Source of the DNA: Bacillota bacterium
GTDB taxonomy: Bacteria > Bacillota > Sulfobacillia > JACIYH01
Assembly (NCBI GenBank): GCA_040757085.1
Contig: JBFLXJ010000024.1
Location: 43,946 to 107,945 of the forward strand
Length of the DNA: 64,000 bases
Direction of reading: 5' to 3'
In this document: positions 9,061 to 18,088 of the stretch, piece after piece
Layout of the letters: each line of letters starts with the position of its first letter
Position numbering within the stretch: the first letter of the stretch is position 1
Notes under the pieces: generated by a model
Databases searched by the model: none
Told to the model about the DNA's origin: nothing
What the model saw: the letters and a program-made list of their open reading frames with translations, nothing else
Made by a program: the position numbers and the translations under genes

Positions 9061-10644
9061 GTGGAGGCCCTCCTGACCAACATGTGGACCACGGTGAGAC
9101 CGAGCCCCAGCGGGCAGGCCCTGGTTTCCGCCGTCGTGCTCGAATCCACCCGGCCTCCCACCCGGTGGCATCTGGAGACGCGGGGCCCCCTGGAACTGGA
9201 ACTGCATGTGGAAGGACTGGCCCTCAACTTCCCTCCGGCCCGCCTGCCCGTCCTGGACGGTCTCGTGCACGAGGTATCCGTCGGCCCACACGATGGTGCG
9301 ATCACAACTGCCATCCACCTGGACCACCCATCTGCCCCCACCCTGGCCCTGGAGGGGGACGGGCCGTTTCGCCTGCTATGCTGGTTTGACCGTTCTCTCC
9401 TCCGGCAAATTATGGGTGGAGTCAAGGTACTTGTGGACCCCGGCCACGGGGGGAAAGATGCCGGGGGGCGGGGCCCCATCAACCTGGTCGAAAAGAACGT
9501 GACCCTGAAAGTGGCGCGCTACCTGGTCGGAGAACTGCGGGCATGGGGTGCCCACCCCCTGGTAACCAGGCATGACGACCGCGACGTGCCGGCCAGCCAC
9601 CGCTTTCTGCCGGCCCGGGAAGGGCAGGCCCGGATAGTGGTCAGCCTGCATACCGACCGCCTGCGCGACCCCACCGTGCGCGGGGTGCGGACCCTTTACT
9701 GGACCTCCCACCCGGGGAGCCGCGACCTCGCCCACCACATCCACCATTGCCTCCTGGAACGTACCGGCTTCCCCAGCCGGGGCGTACGCCAGGCCAGGCC
9801 TCCGGACCCGCGGGTGGCGGTACCGGCCGTAACCGTGGAGCTGGTGTGCATCAGCAACATGCTGGACGAAGCCTGGCTGCGCAGCACCACCTTCCTGGCG
9901 CGGGCAGCCCAGGCCATCACTCGCGGCATCAAAGACTACCTGTTCTCGACTGCTTCCCAGGCACGTCCTCCCGAGACCCGCAGGGCGGGAGTCGTGCCGC
10001 AGGTCTGCTTCTCTGCCATCCCCGTGCGCACCCACGTGCTATCCGAGCAGGACGACATGGTCCAGGTGGTGGCCCGCTACACGCGGGGAATCGCGGAACC
10101 AGGTGACGTCATCTGCGTGGCCGAGTCCCCTCTGGCGGTAACCCAGGGACGTGCCATCGTATCTTCCCAGGTAAAGCCCGGCCTGGCCGCCCGCGTGCTG
10201 AGCAAGTTTCCCGACCCCGACGGGAGCCTGGGTACCCCTCAGGCCATGCAACTGGCCATTTCCGAAGTGGGGCTGGGCCGTATCCTCGTGGGCGGGTTAG
10301 CCGCTGCCCTGGGTAGAGCTGCGGGCCGGCGGGGCGACTTCTTCCGGGTGGCCGGGCAGGCCCTGGCCCAAATCGACGACATCGCGGGGACCATGCCCCC
10401 CTATGACCGCCACGTGGTCCTGGGGCCCCGGGACCCCCAGAAGGTGGCGGATTCTATCAAGCGGGCCACCGGGGTAGACGCCCTGGTCGCCGACGTCAAT
10501 GACATCCGTTGTGTGGACATCCTGGGATCCACGAGCGATTACCCGGAGGCCGCCCTCACCGAGGCCCTGCGGGAGAACCCCTTCGGCAACGACGATCAGT
10601 GCACGCCGATAGTCGTGCTCAAACCCCTGCGGCGCGACCACTGA
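9061..10644 (+). CDS. N-acetylmuramoyl-L-alanine amidase fused to a CofE (F420 ligase)-like domain
   Basis: This 527-residue protein has three parts. Residues ~8-115 are a beta-rich AMIN-like region. Residues ~120-310 are an Amidase_3 zinc domain with the ligands in DPGHGG (~128), VEKN (~144) and SLHTD (~196) and the catalytic Glu in TVELV (~260). Residues ~325-522 are related to the coenzyme F420 gamma-glutamyl ligase fold (RGIAEPGDVICVAES, MPPYDRHVVLGP, DANDI-like VADVNDIR, then NPFGNDDQ). There is no signal peptide, so the amidase may act inside the forespore/mother cell or on muropeptides. GTG 9061 is the start used; ATG 9082 is an alternative. The C-terminal domain has a clear paralogue in the gene at 36800-38791. 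Confidence 0.85.
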   Translation: MEALLTNMWTTVRPSPSGQALVSAVVLESTRPPTRWHLETRGPLELELHVEGLALNFPPARLPVLDGLVHEVSVGPHDGAITTAIHLDHPSAPTLALEGDGPFRLLCWFDRSLLRQIMGGVKVLVDPGHGGKDAGGRGPINLVEKNVTLKVARYLVGELRAWGAHPLVTRHDDRDVPASHRFLPAREGQARIVVSLHTDRLRDPTVRGVRTLYWTSHPGSRDLAHHIHHCLLERTGFPSRGVRQARPPDPRVAVPAVTVELVCISNMLDEAWLRSTTFLARAAQAITRGIKDYLFSTASQARPPETRRAGVVPQVCFSAIPVRTHVLSEQDDMVQVVARYTRGIAEPGDVICVAESPLAVTQGRAIVSSQVKPGLAARVLSKFPDPDGSLGTPQAMQLAISEVGLGRILVGGLAAALGRAAGRRGDFFRVAGQALAQIDDIAGTMPPYDRHVVLGPRDPQKVADSIKRATGVDALVADVNDIRCVDILGSTSDYPEAALTEALRENPFGNDDQCTPIVVLKPLRRDH

Positions 10645-10656
10645 AACCGTTGGGGA

Positions 10657-10785
10657 TCAAGGCTTTCCCGCAACCACTCCTGGGGCATTCTGGCAGCGGA
10701 GCCGGGAATGGCCCAGCCGTTCGGCCACCACCTTCGGGTGCACCCCCTGCCGGAGCAGGATCGTGGCTTGGGTGGCCCTCCGCAG
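10657..10785 (-). pseudogene. Tyrosine recombinase C-terminal remnant
   Basis: The translated fragment reads ATILLRQGVHPKVVAERLGHS (cited in parts: LLRQGVHPKVV, AERLGHS), the stretch around the second Arg/His box of XerD-type integrases. The HxLRH box is degenerate (LRRATQ), and the sequence after LGHS no longer contains the catalytic Tyr. It is fused in frame to a glycosyltransferase remnant, which is not a natural arrangement. It is a relic. Confidence 0.55.
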
Positions 10786-11040
10786 GGGCAGCACGCCGAC
10801 GGCCTTCGCCCCGGGGGCGTACGGGGACGCCACGGCGATCCCCGCGCCGCCAAGCAGGACGGCGCGGGCCAGTGCTAGGGCGACGGGCGCCCCGACTGTC
10901 CCGTCGGCGTCCACCACGAGGAGCCGGAGGGCGGGCAGGTCGGCGGAGAGGCCCGCAGGCCATGAAGGAGGCCAGAGAGGGCCCGGGCCTCGTTGAAGGC
11001 GGGGAGCACGATCCAGGTGATCGTGTCCAAGGGGCACCAT
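10786..11040 (-). pseudogene. Family 2 glycosyltransferase N-terminal remnant, frameshifted
   Basis: One minus-strand frame gives TWIVLPAFNEARALSGLL, the start of a GT2 domain. The continuation (LPALRLLVVDADGT, matching the usual VVDDGSTDGT region) lies in a different frame, so at least one frameshift separates them. Only ~80 residues' worth of the family is left before the recombinase relic. No intact copy is in the window. Confidence 0.45.
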
Positions 11041-11104
11041 GTCGCGAGCGCGCGGGTCTGTCTTGACGCCCTACCGTTGGTCTGTTATTTTGGATGCAGG
11101 AGTG

Positions 11105-11315
11105 ATGGCATACGAAAACCACGCTGTATGTTGACCGAAATCTGTTGGAGGAAGCGGCGAAGCTGGCCGGGTTCAAGAGCTTCACGGAGACGATCCACGC
11201 GGCCCTCTCCGAGTTCGTCCGCAGGAAGCGCCTCGAGCAACTCGCCGCCGCCCTGGGCACCGTCGACCTCGCGCTCGACGACCGGGCGCTGGAGGAGCTG
11301 CGCCGCGATGGCTGA
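11105..11315 (+). pseudogene. vapB: VapB-type antitoxin with a one-base frameshift at its start
   Basis: The frame TKTTLYVDRNLLEEAAK...LEELRRDG (11112-11315) is a DUF2191/VapB ribbon-helix-helix antitoxin that would neutralise the VapC downstream. No ATG, GTG or TTG lies at the expected start in that frame. ATG GCA at 11105-11110 is in a different frame and is followed by an extra T at 11111; dropping that base gives MATKTTLYVD, a normal VapB start, just after an AGGAG-like site. As written the gene is broken, or starts late at CTG 11124 or TTG 11145. A sequencing error would explain it equally well. The 3' end overlaps vapC by 8 bases. Confidence 0.65.
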
Positions 11316-11721
11316 CCGCTTCCTGGCCGACACTTCCCTCTGGATCGAGGCCCTGCGGCCGGGCGGACGGTCGGACATCGCGGCGTGGCTGAAGCAAGCC
11401 ATACTCCGCGACTCGGTCGTGCTAGCCCAGCCCGTACTGGCCGAGCTACTGATAGGGGCGCGCGATGAGAGGCAGTCCGAAGAGCTCAAGAAGAAACTCG
11501 GCGCCCTGCCGCTCTTGGAGGTGGGAGGCCAGGTGTGGGAGCGGGCAGCTTCCCTGGGCTTCAGACTGCGCCGCCGGGGGCGCATGGTGCCGCTGGTGGA
11601 TCTCTTGATCGCGGCGTCGGCCCTGGAGGGCTCGTGCGTGCTGGCCCACAGGGACGAGCACTTCGAGGTGGTCAGGGAAATCGAACCGGCGCTACGCACC
11701 ATCGACTTTCTCGTGTCGTGA
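11308..11721 (+). CDS. vapC: VapC-type PIN-domain ribonuclease toxin
   Basis: This 137-residue PIN-domain protein starts at ATG 11308 inside the end of the antitoxin gene. The acidic metal-binding set is visible: D8 in LADTSLW, E in LAELLIG, D in LVDLLIA and D in HRDEHF. The family cleaves RNA with Mg2+ and is held inactive by VapB. With a frameshifted antitoxin upstream, the toxin would have to be inactive, unexpressed or rescued elsewhere if the sequence is right. Confidence 0.88.
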   Translation: MADRFLADTSLWIEALRPGGRSDIAAWLKQAILRDSVVLAQPVLAELLIGARDERQSEELKKKLGALPLLEVGGQVWERAASLGFRLRRRGRMVPLVDLLIAASALEGSCVLAHRDEHFEVVREIEPALRTIDFLVS

Positions 11722-11973
11722 GGAATAGCGCCTCGGCTTTCGCCCCAGCTCACGGCCCCCGATGTCGCGCACAGTGAAATCCCTCCGCGCCACCTCTGGT
11801 GCCTCCCCTCGGGGTTTGTCCCAGGGTGGCCAGATTTTCGTCTGCGGCCCGATGGGTAAGTTACATGCCCCCCTGACACGCTGCCTTTCCACCGCCCCCG
11901 CAACCTCGGTGAAAGTGGCTCTGCAGTGGACCCGCGATTCGACCGTCAGCCTGAAGAGCCGTCCCGATCTGCC

Positions 11974-13284
11974 TCAGCGGTCGCCTCCCGGCGTCCCCGG
12001 GAAAAGTGGCGACTTGGAGGTCAGGCCCTCGGCGCGCAGTTTGACCTCGACCTGTACGTCCACAGGCAAGCGTCCGTAAATCTTATCCCAGTGCTCCCTC
12101 ACGGCAAACCACTGTTGCGGTCGTTTCCGGTACAACCACCAGCCGAAGCCGAACACGTCGGCTCCCATTTCCTGGGTTCGGCGCAGCGCGCTGGCGAGGT
12201 CCTGCGTGAGCGCCGTGGCCAGCGCTCGTTCGAGCTGCTTGAGCCTGGCCGGCTCGATGAAGTAGGTGGGGGTAAGTTCTTCGCGGAGTTCTGCCGCAAC
12301 ACGCAGGCGCGTTTGCCCTCTCAACTGGCCGCCTTCGGTCATCAGTTTGATTTCCGGGCGGTACGACAGCACGCGCGCCGTGATCGGGGCCCCCGAGTCG
12401 GGGGCGGTGGCCCGGATGAGTGGCCGCCTTGCCCTGCGCAGCGTTAACGAAACGGCTAATGATTCGTTCTGCGGAAGCGCACCCACCATGCGATCTCCCC
12501 TGAATACCGCCAATCCCGCGGCGCGAACCTCCGGGGTGGGCGGAACCGTACCCGGGGCCGCCGTGGTCCGGCCGCCGGCCTGGCCACCCGCCCGGTCGGG
12601 ACTCCCCGATTGCCCCCCGGGTAAGGCCTGGGCTTCCGGGGGAACGATTTCGACCATTGCCGCCACCGGCTGCATGCCCTCGGCGTGCAGGGCGAGGCCG
12701 AAGCGGCCAGCAGGCGTGGCGATGGTGGCCCCGGTGTCAGCCGCCAGTTCCAGCAGGGCGACCAAGCCTGCCCCCGGGATATCAGCCAACCGCGGCTGAA
12801 AACGCAATAGCTCTTCCGCCCGGCCGGGGGTAACGATGAGCTGGGCGGCGCGGCGCGCCTGTGCATCTCGGGTCAGGAAGTCCCACAGGCTGGCGACACC
12901 CCTGTCACGAGCCACCTGCTCCGACATGACCACCGCCTGCAGGTGGGACAGCGCCGGCGTGCGGGGCAGGTATTCACACAGAAGATGGAAGCCTTCGCTT
13001 ACGGCGTCGGTCTCAACCGCCCGCACCCACACACGCGGCGCATCGGCACCGCCCTCGCCGCCCCCACCGCCCCCTGCCGCCCCGGCTGCTGCACCCCCTG
13101 CCAGCATGCGCGGCACCATAATCTGGAAGGTGACCCGCAGGGCGCGGGTGTTCCCCCGGTCGACGCCCATCGCCACCACATGGGCCGTGCGCTCCGGGTC
13201 TTCCGCATCCCAGCAGCCGGAGAGGACCATACATACCAGGGCCAAGCACGCCAGCGGAACAAGTTTGCCTCGGGGGAGGCTCAC
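11974..13284 (-). CDS. gerAC: Spore germination receptor lipoprotein subunit, Ger(x)C family
   Basis: This is the third gene of a gerA-gerB-gerC operon. The GTG start at 13284 has AAGGAGGG seven bases upstream and overlaps the gerB stop (GTGA). The 436-residue product starts with a lipoprotein signal ending in LSGC, so it is anchored on the outer face of the inner membrane. The Ger(x)C signature CWDAEDPERTAHVVAMGVD follows. The C-terminal part has the typical KLRAEG-containing strand. A Gly-rich insert near residue 70 and a Gly/Pro-rich insert near 235 are unusual in length. The protein is one of three subunits that sense germinants. Confidence 0.93.
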   Translation of the reverse strand: MSLPRGKLVPLACLALVCMVLSGCWDAEDPERTAHVVAMGVDRGNTRALRVTFQIMVPRMLAGGAAAGAAGGGGGGEGGADAPRVWVRAVETDAVSEGFHLLCEYLPRTPALSHLQAVVMSEQVARDRGVASLWDFLTRDAQARRAAQLIVTPGRAEELLRFQPRLADIPGAGLVALLELAADTGATIATPAGRFGLALHAEGMQPVAAMVEIVPPEAQALPGGQSGSPDRAGGQAGGRTTAAPGTVPPTPEVRAAGLAVFRGDRMVGALPQNESLAVSLTLRRARRPLIRATAPDSGAPITARVLSYRPEIKLMTEGGQLRGQTRLRVAAELREELTPTYFIEPARLKQLERALATALTQDLASALRRTQEMGADVFGFGWWLYRKRPQQWFAVREHWDKIYGRLPVDVQVEVKLRAEGLTSKSPLFPGTPGGDR

Positions 13285-14444
13285 GGCCGGGCCCTCCTTG
13301 CCCGCACAGGGGAGGCATGCCGTCGCCCCGTGGACCTGGGGGTGTGCCCTGACCGCGCCGAACCGGTGACCTGCCGGCGGCGCCACAAAAGCCCCAGGAC
13401 CACCACGGCTGGCAGGAGCGTCTGGAGAGCCGCGGAGACGATGCCACCCCAGAACAGGACCCGGCTGTACACGGTGCGCTGGGAGGGCACGTTGAGGGCG
13501 AATACCGCGGTCAGGGCGGCCAGCAGGGGGATCAGGGGACGGTGGTCACCAAGCCCCAGGATGCACCCGGCAGCCCGCGCCTGTACGATGAAGAGGAGGG
13601 CGATTTTGGCGAAGGAGACGAGCATCCAGATGGTTGCGACTGCCACCTCGATTCGTTCCAGCAGGGGGGGCACCCGCACCACCCGCAGACCCTCGAGGAA
13701 CGAAAAGGGTATGCGGGAGAGGTTGTACCATCCCAGGATCCCCTGATCCACGGCGAGCAGGCCCCCCGTCACCACCCAGGTGATGAGCAGGCCTGCCAGC
13801 AAAGGTCCCGAGCGCCGCGTCCCGCCCAGAGCCGGCAGCAGCATGCCCAGCGCCACCACCTCCCCAAAAGGGAAGGCGGAAATGGGGGCGCCCCGCAGGG
13901 CGGGAAGAGGGCCGCGGGCAAAAACGGGAAACAGCAGGCGGGGGTCGAACTGGCCCACAAGAAGCGCGACGCTGGGGATGAGGCCCGCAACGAGCAGCGC
14001 CACGGTTATTCCCCCGGCCCTCGCCACCGGTTCGGTGCCGTAGAACGCACCCCCAATCCCCTGGGTCACGAGCAGGACCATGTTGGCCCACAGGGGAGTC
14101 ACGCGGAGGAAGGTTTCCTTGATGAAGGCGCTGCTCGCCCGCAGGGTGGTGTACGTCATGAAGAGGAATACGGCCAGCAGCAGGGTGCCCAGCAACTTAC
14201 CCCCTGCCTTTCCCAAACCTTCCTCTGCTGCCTCTATCAGGTCCTTCCCCGGGGCCAGGCTGGCTACCGCCAGCAGCAGCAGTACCACAGCTACTCCGTT
14301 GAAGCCGCCCATGAGATTGGCCACCCAGGCATCCTGTTCCGCCATCTCCGCCACCAGGGAGGGCACCAGGAGCAGATAGCGCGGCCAGATGAGGATGAAC
14401 AGGAGTAATGCCGCCTGTCCGGGAGAAATGCGTACTTCCTTCAT
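13281..14444 (-). CDS. gerAB: Spore germination permease subunit, GerB family
   Basis: This 387-residue, multi-spanning protein of the GerAB/ArcD/ProY (APC-like) family has about ten hydrophobic segments. ISPGQAALLLFILIWPRYLL is the usual TM1 region of this family. The ATG at 14444 overlaps the gerA stop (ATGA), and its own stop overlaps the gerC start by 4 bases, so the operon is translationally coupled. GerB subunits are thought to bind the nutrient germinant. The C-terminal tail is Arg/Ser-rich. Confidence 0.93.
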   Translation of the reverse strand: MKEVRISPGQAALLLFILIWPRYLLLVPSLVAEMAEQDAWVANLMGGFNGVAVVLLLLAVASLAPGKDLIEAAEEGLGKAGGKLLGTLLLAVFLFMTYTTLRASSAFIKETFLRVTPLWANMVLLVTQGIGGAFYGTEPVARAGGITVALLVAGLIPSVALLVGQFDPRLLFPVFARGPLPALRGAPISAFPFGEVVALGMLLPALGGTRRSGPLLAGLLITWVVTGGLLAVDQGILGWYNLSRIPFSFLEGLRVVRVPPLLERIEVAVATIWMLVSFAKIALLFIVQARAAGCILGLGDHRPLIPLLAALTAVFALNVPSQRTVYSRVLFWGGIVSAALQTLLPAVVVLGLLWRRRQVTGSARSGHTPRSTGRRHASPVRARRARP

Positions 14445-16150
14445 CGCCGCTCCCCCGTCTTCCCGCCCGTCGTGCGCGCGCCCGGGCCCGGCGGCTGGGG
14501 TGACGGCTTCCGCTGCGGGCGCAGGCCGCCCGGCTCCTTGGGCCTGCGCACCATCACCCACCAGGGCACCCGCACCATGAAGTCCTTTAAGTCACTGGCG
14601 ACAAGAGGGGCGACGGGCGAAAGGTAGGGCGTACCGAACGAACGAAGCGCCGAGAGGTAATAGAGGCCCACCATGAACCCCCAGCTCACGCCGACCAGGC
14701 CAAACATGCCCGCCAGAATGGTAAACAAGACCCGCGGCAGCCACAGGGTGGCAGCCCCTGCGTAGAAGGGAACCAGGAACGAGGTGATGGCCGTGACTGC
14801 GGTGACGATCAGCATCAACGGGCTTATGAGAGAGGCCCGCGTGGCCGCCTCGCCCACCACCACCGCTCCCACCACGCTCACCGCCTGGCCCACCTGCCGG
14901 GGCAGACGCGACCCGGCCTCCCGCAGTACTTCGAAGGCGCCCCCCATGAGGAGCGCTTCTCCCAGGGAGCTGACGGGAATGCCCTCCCGTCCAGCCGCAA
15001 CGCGGGCAAAGAAGGTGGTGGGGATGAGTTCCTGGTGGAAGCTGACCAGAGCCACATACAGGGCGGGAAGAGTTAAGCTCGCCTGGATGCCGATGAACCT
15101 CATCAGGCGGGCCATAGTGGCTACTACAGGCTGAAGGTAGTAGTCGTCGGCAGCCTGGAACAGGACACCTATGTTTAGCGGTGCCACCAGCGCGGAGGGG
15201 CTCCCGTCGACGAGTATGGCCGCTCGGCCTTCCAGCAGGTTCCCCACCACCCGGTCCGGTCGTTCGGTGACCAGGACCACGGGAAACAGGCGTAACCTGG
15301 CATCGATAATGTGGTCTTCCAGATAGCCGGTGTCGAGCACCCCGTCTATCCGGATGCCCCTGAGACGTTCCACGATCTCCCGTATGACGTCTGGCCGGGC
15401 CAAGTTCTGCAGGTATACCACCGCCACCCGGGTGCGCGAAATATCCCCTACCTGCAGGGTGAATACCTGCAGGTCGGGGTGGGGGAGGCGCCGCCGGATC
15501 TGAGCCAGGTTGGATTCCAGGTCCTCGGTCAGACCATCGTGGGGCCCCCGCAGCGATGCCTCCAGCGTGGGCTCGTCGATCCCCCGGCTGCGCGGTGCCT
15601 GCGTCCCCGCCAGGAGCACCCTGTCCGACCCCTGCAGGAAAATGGCCGTCTGTCCACGGCAGATGCCCTCCAGTACCGCGCGCCTGCTGCCGGCCTGCTG
15701 TAACTCTCCGGTCTCAATCAGGGCTTCCCCGAGGTATTCCAGCCGCTCGGACGGGGAACGCAAGCGCCGGTACCTTTTCTCTGCTTCCTCGGTTTTGTTG
15801 CCCACGAGCGGACTCACCACACTCTGAGCGACCACCCCCTTGGGCACCAGAGACGACAGATAGGCGATCAGTATCCGGGTGTCGGGATCCACTGCCGGGC
15901 GCAGGCTACGTGTCACCAGGTCGGGCGGGGAACCAAGGGCATCCCGCAGCCACTGCTCCACCTCCGCGATCGAAGCAGGTGCCGGATCCTCGGGCAGCGG
16001 CCGCCGGAGTCCCTGTTCGTTCCTTTTCACGCTGGACGCGTGTCCCCGTGCGCCGCGGTCGTGCAGGCTACCATCGCCCGTCTTGCCCCCGGCGGTTCTC
16101 CTCAACATGCGCCCCAGCCACTTCCAGGTGATGCCCAGACTCCACCGCAT
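14441..16150 (-). CDS. gerAA: Spore germination receptor subunit, GerA family
   Basis: This 569-residue protein opens the gerA-gerB-gerC operon. It has a soluble N-terminal domain (to ~300) and a membrane domain with about five segments near 310-510. Family landmarks include VDGSPSALVAPLNIGVLFQ, DYYLQP, SFHQELIPTT and GREGIPVSSLGEALLMG. The tail is Pro/Arg-rich. The start is ATG 16150. GerA subunits form a germinant-gated ion channel in the spore inner membrane. Expression in the forespore is expected, but I could not find a convincing sigma-G promoter upstream. Confidence 0.94.
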   Translation of the reverse strand: MRWSLGITWKWLGRMLRRTAGGKTGDGSLHDRGARGHASSVKRNEQGLRRPLPEDPAPASIAEVEQWLRDALGSPPDLVTRSLRPAVDPDTRILIAYLSSLVPKGVVAQSVVSPLVGNKTEEAEKRYRRLRSPSERLEYLGEALIETGELQQAGSRRAVLEGICRGQTAIFLQGSDRVLLAGTQAPRSRGIDEPTLEASLRGPHDGLTEDLESNLAQIRRRLPHPDLQVFTLQVGDISRTRVAVVYLQNLARPDVIREIVERLRGIRIDGVLDTGYLEDHIIDARLRLFPVVLVTERPDRVVGNLLEGRAAILVDGSPSALVAPLNIGVLFQAADDYYLQPVVATMARLMRFIGIQASLTLPALYVALVSFHQELIPTTFFARVAAGREGIPVSSLGEALLMGGAFEVLREAGSRLPRQVGQAVSVVGAVVVGEAATRASLISPLMLIVTAVTAITSFLVPFYAGAATLWLPRVLFTILAGMFGLVGVSWGFMVGLYYLSALRSFGTPYLSPVAPLVASDLKDFMVRVPWWVMVRRPKEPGGLRPQRKPSPQPPGPGARTTGGKTGERR

Positions 16151-16413
16151 GGCTCAACACCTTCTAGATAGGACCCGTTTGCTAGTTTTGCCATTCCCTG
16201 GGCACCGTATCCCACCCTGGCCGGATATGGAGGAAGCAGTACGTGAAAGGTCCAGCCCAGGGCGAGAATCCGTGCTCAGTTCCTGCTTCGTGCACCGCGG
16301 CCGGCCGTGAGGACAGGGTGCCCCGGCCGCACCCTGCACTCCCACGGGCGAGCCTGGTAGAATTCCTTGACCATCACAATATTTGACTGTATCATCCTAC
16401 CGCAGGTGCGGAA

Positions 16414-16920
16414 TTGGACGAACCGAATGCCTCAGCCCTGCGGCTGCGGGAACTCATGAGGAGGTTGGTCCGCGGCATCGGTTTGCTGGAGCGCGGAGAT
16501 GCCGCCTGCTGCGGGATCACGCTTTCCCAGTGCCACGCCCTCGGCGAGGTCGCGGCCCAAGAAGGACTGACGCCCGGCGAACTGGCTGCCCGCCTCGGTA
16601 TCGATCCCAGCGCCGTCACGCGCATCGCAGATGCCCTGGTGCAGAACGGGCTGGTGCGAAGAGAAGGAGATCCGTCCGACCGCAGGGTGGTACGCCTGGT
16701 GCTGACGCCGGAAGGCCGTCACTTCTGGTCGCGCGTGCAGGAAGCCATGCTGGAGCGCTCGCGGGCACTCCTGCAGCGTCTGCCGCCGGACCGGCGACCG
16801 CTCGTGCTCGCCGCACTGGCAGACCTGGTAGAGGCCCTGGAAAAAGAGGGCTACCTTGGATCCGTTGAAGGAGGACGGTGCCATGGAGGAGCTACAACGG
16901 GCAGTGCTGGCCCGCTATGA
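16414..16920 (+). CDS. MarR-family transcriptional regulator
   Basis: The product has 168 residues from TTG 16414. The winged helix is clear: LTPGELAARLGIDPSAVTRI recognition region, then LVRREGDPSDRRVVRLVLT as the wing with the conserved DxR. The Cys pair in DAACCGITLSQC is suggestive of metalloid or redox sensing but not proof of it. The 3' end overlaps the ArsM-ArsN2 gene by 38 bases, so it probably regulates that gene and itself. Confidence 0.85.
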   Translation: MDEPNASALRLRELMRRLVRGIGLLERGDAACCGITLSQCHALGEVAAQEGLTPGELAARLGIDPSAVTRIADALVQNGLVRREGDPSDRRVVRLVLTPEGRHFWSRVQEAMLERSRALLQRLPPDRRPLVLAALADLVEALEKEGYLGSVEGGRCHGGATTGSAGPL

Positions 16921-18088
16921 CGAGATCGCACGCTCGTGCGAAAGGGAACCGGGGGAGGAAAGCGGACTGGGCTGCGCCCGCCTGGCCGAGCTGGTGCAGC
17001 TTTTCCCCGGGGAAGTCCTGCTCGACATAGGGAGCGGCCCCGGCCTGGAAACGATCGAGCTGGCTCGGCTGGTCAACCCTGCCCCGGCGTTTGGGCTGGA
17101 CGCCCTGCCGTCCATGGTGGAGGTGGCCGAGGAGAACGCAAGAAAGGCGGGGGCATCCAACGCCCGTTTCCTGGTCGGACGCATGGAGGCCATTCCTCTG
17201 GAAGACGGTTGCGTCGATGTGGTGGTGTCCAACTGCGTGATCAACCTGTCCCCGGACAAGGAGCGGGTGATGAGAGAGATCTGGCGGGTACTCCGCCCCG
17301 GGGGCCGGGTTGCCGTGGCCGACATGGTCTGGCTGGGCCCGCCTCCAGCCCTGCTGCGGACTGACCCCGAAGCCTGGGCCTGCTGCATAGGGGGCGCACT
17401 AGAAGCCACGGAGTACCCGCTGCTGTTTGAGAGGGTCGGGTTCACAGACGTGCGCTTGCAGATACTGGGGACGTTCGATCCGGCAGGCCTATCCTCGTGC
17501 TGTCCCCAGGGTACCGCCCGGGGGGCAGACGGGCTTGAACCCAGCACGGGGCCAGAGGCTCCGCCTGCCACGCCGTCCTGCTGCTGCGCTTCCCGCCAGC
17601 CAGCAGCACTGGCGAGCGCCCTGGTCACGGCCCGGAAACCGGGGCCCCCGGGCGGCACCGTCGAGGTGAGGGAAGCGCGGTCCGAGGACCTGGGTCTCGT
17701 GCTGCGCATCTTGCAGGCGGCGGGCTTGCCCACCGCGGGCGTGTCGGAGCACCTCGGGTCGTTCCTCCTGGCCTGTACCCCCGAGGGCAGGGTGGTGGGA
17801 GTGGCGGGGCTCGAGCGCTACTCTGCCAGTGCCCTGTTGCGCTCGCTGGTGGTGCTCCCCTCCTGGCGCCGCCAGGGGCTGGGACGCCGCCTGGTGACGG
17901 CCCAGCTTTCCCGCCTCGCCCCCGGCACTCCCGTCTACCTCCTCACCACCAGCGCCCAGAGATACTTCGCTTCCCTGGGCTTCCAGGCCATTCCCCGCGG
18001 AGAGGTACCACCGGAAGTGAAGGAATCCCTCGAGTTCCGGGAAGCCTGTCCTCAGTCTGCGACCGCAATGTACTTGCGCGTCTATTGA
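16883..18088 (+). CDS. Arsenite S-adenosylmethyltransferase (ArsM-like) fused to ArsN2-like N-acetyltransferase
   Basis: ATG 16883 has GAAGGAGGA seven bases upstream, giving 401 residues. Residues 1-~225 are a SAM methyltransferase (LLDIGSGPGLETIELA) with ArsM landmarks: SNCVINLSPDK with a conserved Cys, ACCIGGALE with the second, and SSCCPQG after the domain. A Cys-rich linker (SCCCAS) leads to a GNAT domain (~260-401) with AAGLPTAGVSEHLGSF, RRQGLGRRLV as the acetyl-CoA loop and TTSAQRYFASLGF, the ArsN2 pattern. ArsM methylates As(III); the role of ArsN2 is not settled. The fusion couples two arsenic-linked activities in one chain under a MarR regulator. Confidence 0.85.
   Translation: MEELQRAVLARYDEIARSCEREPGEESGLGCARLAELVQLFPGEVLLDIGSGPGLETIELARLVNPAPAFGLDALPSMVEVAEENARKAGASNARFLVGRMEAIPLEDGCVDVVVSNCVINLSPDKERVMREIWRVLRPGGRVAVADMVWLGPPPALLRTDPEAWACCIGGALEATEYPLLFERVGFTDVRLQILGTFDPAGLSSCCPQGTARGADGLEPSTGPEAPPATPSCCCASRQPAALASALVTARKPGPPGGTVEVREARSEDLGLVLRILQAAGLPTAGVSEHLGSFLLACTPEGRVVGVAGLERYSASALLRSLVVLPSWRRQGLGRRLVTAQLSRLAPGTPVYLLTTSAQRYFASLGFQAIPRGEVPPEVKESLEFREACPQSATAMYLRVY

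Noticed and set aside
16151..16413. Sigma-G promoter upstream of gerA
   Set aside because: A GAATG and a CTATCTA on the minus strand resemble the boxes, but the spacing is 20 bases instead of about 17-18 and the -10 box has a mismatch at a key base.
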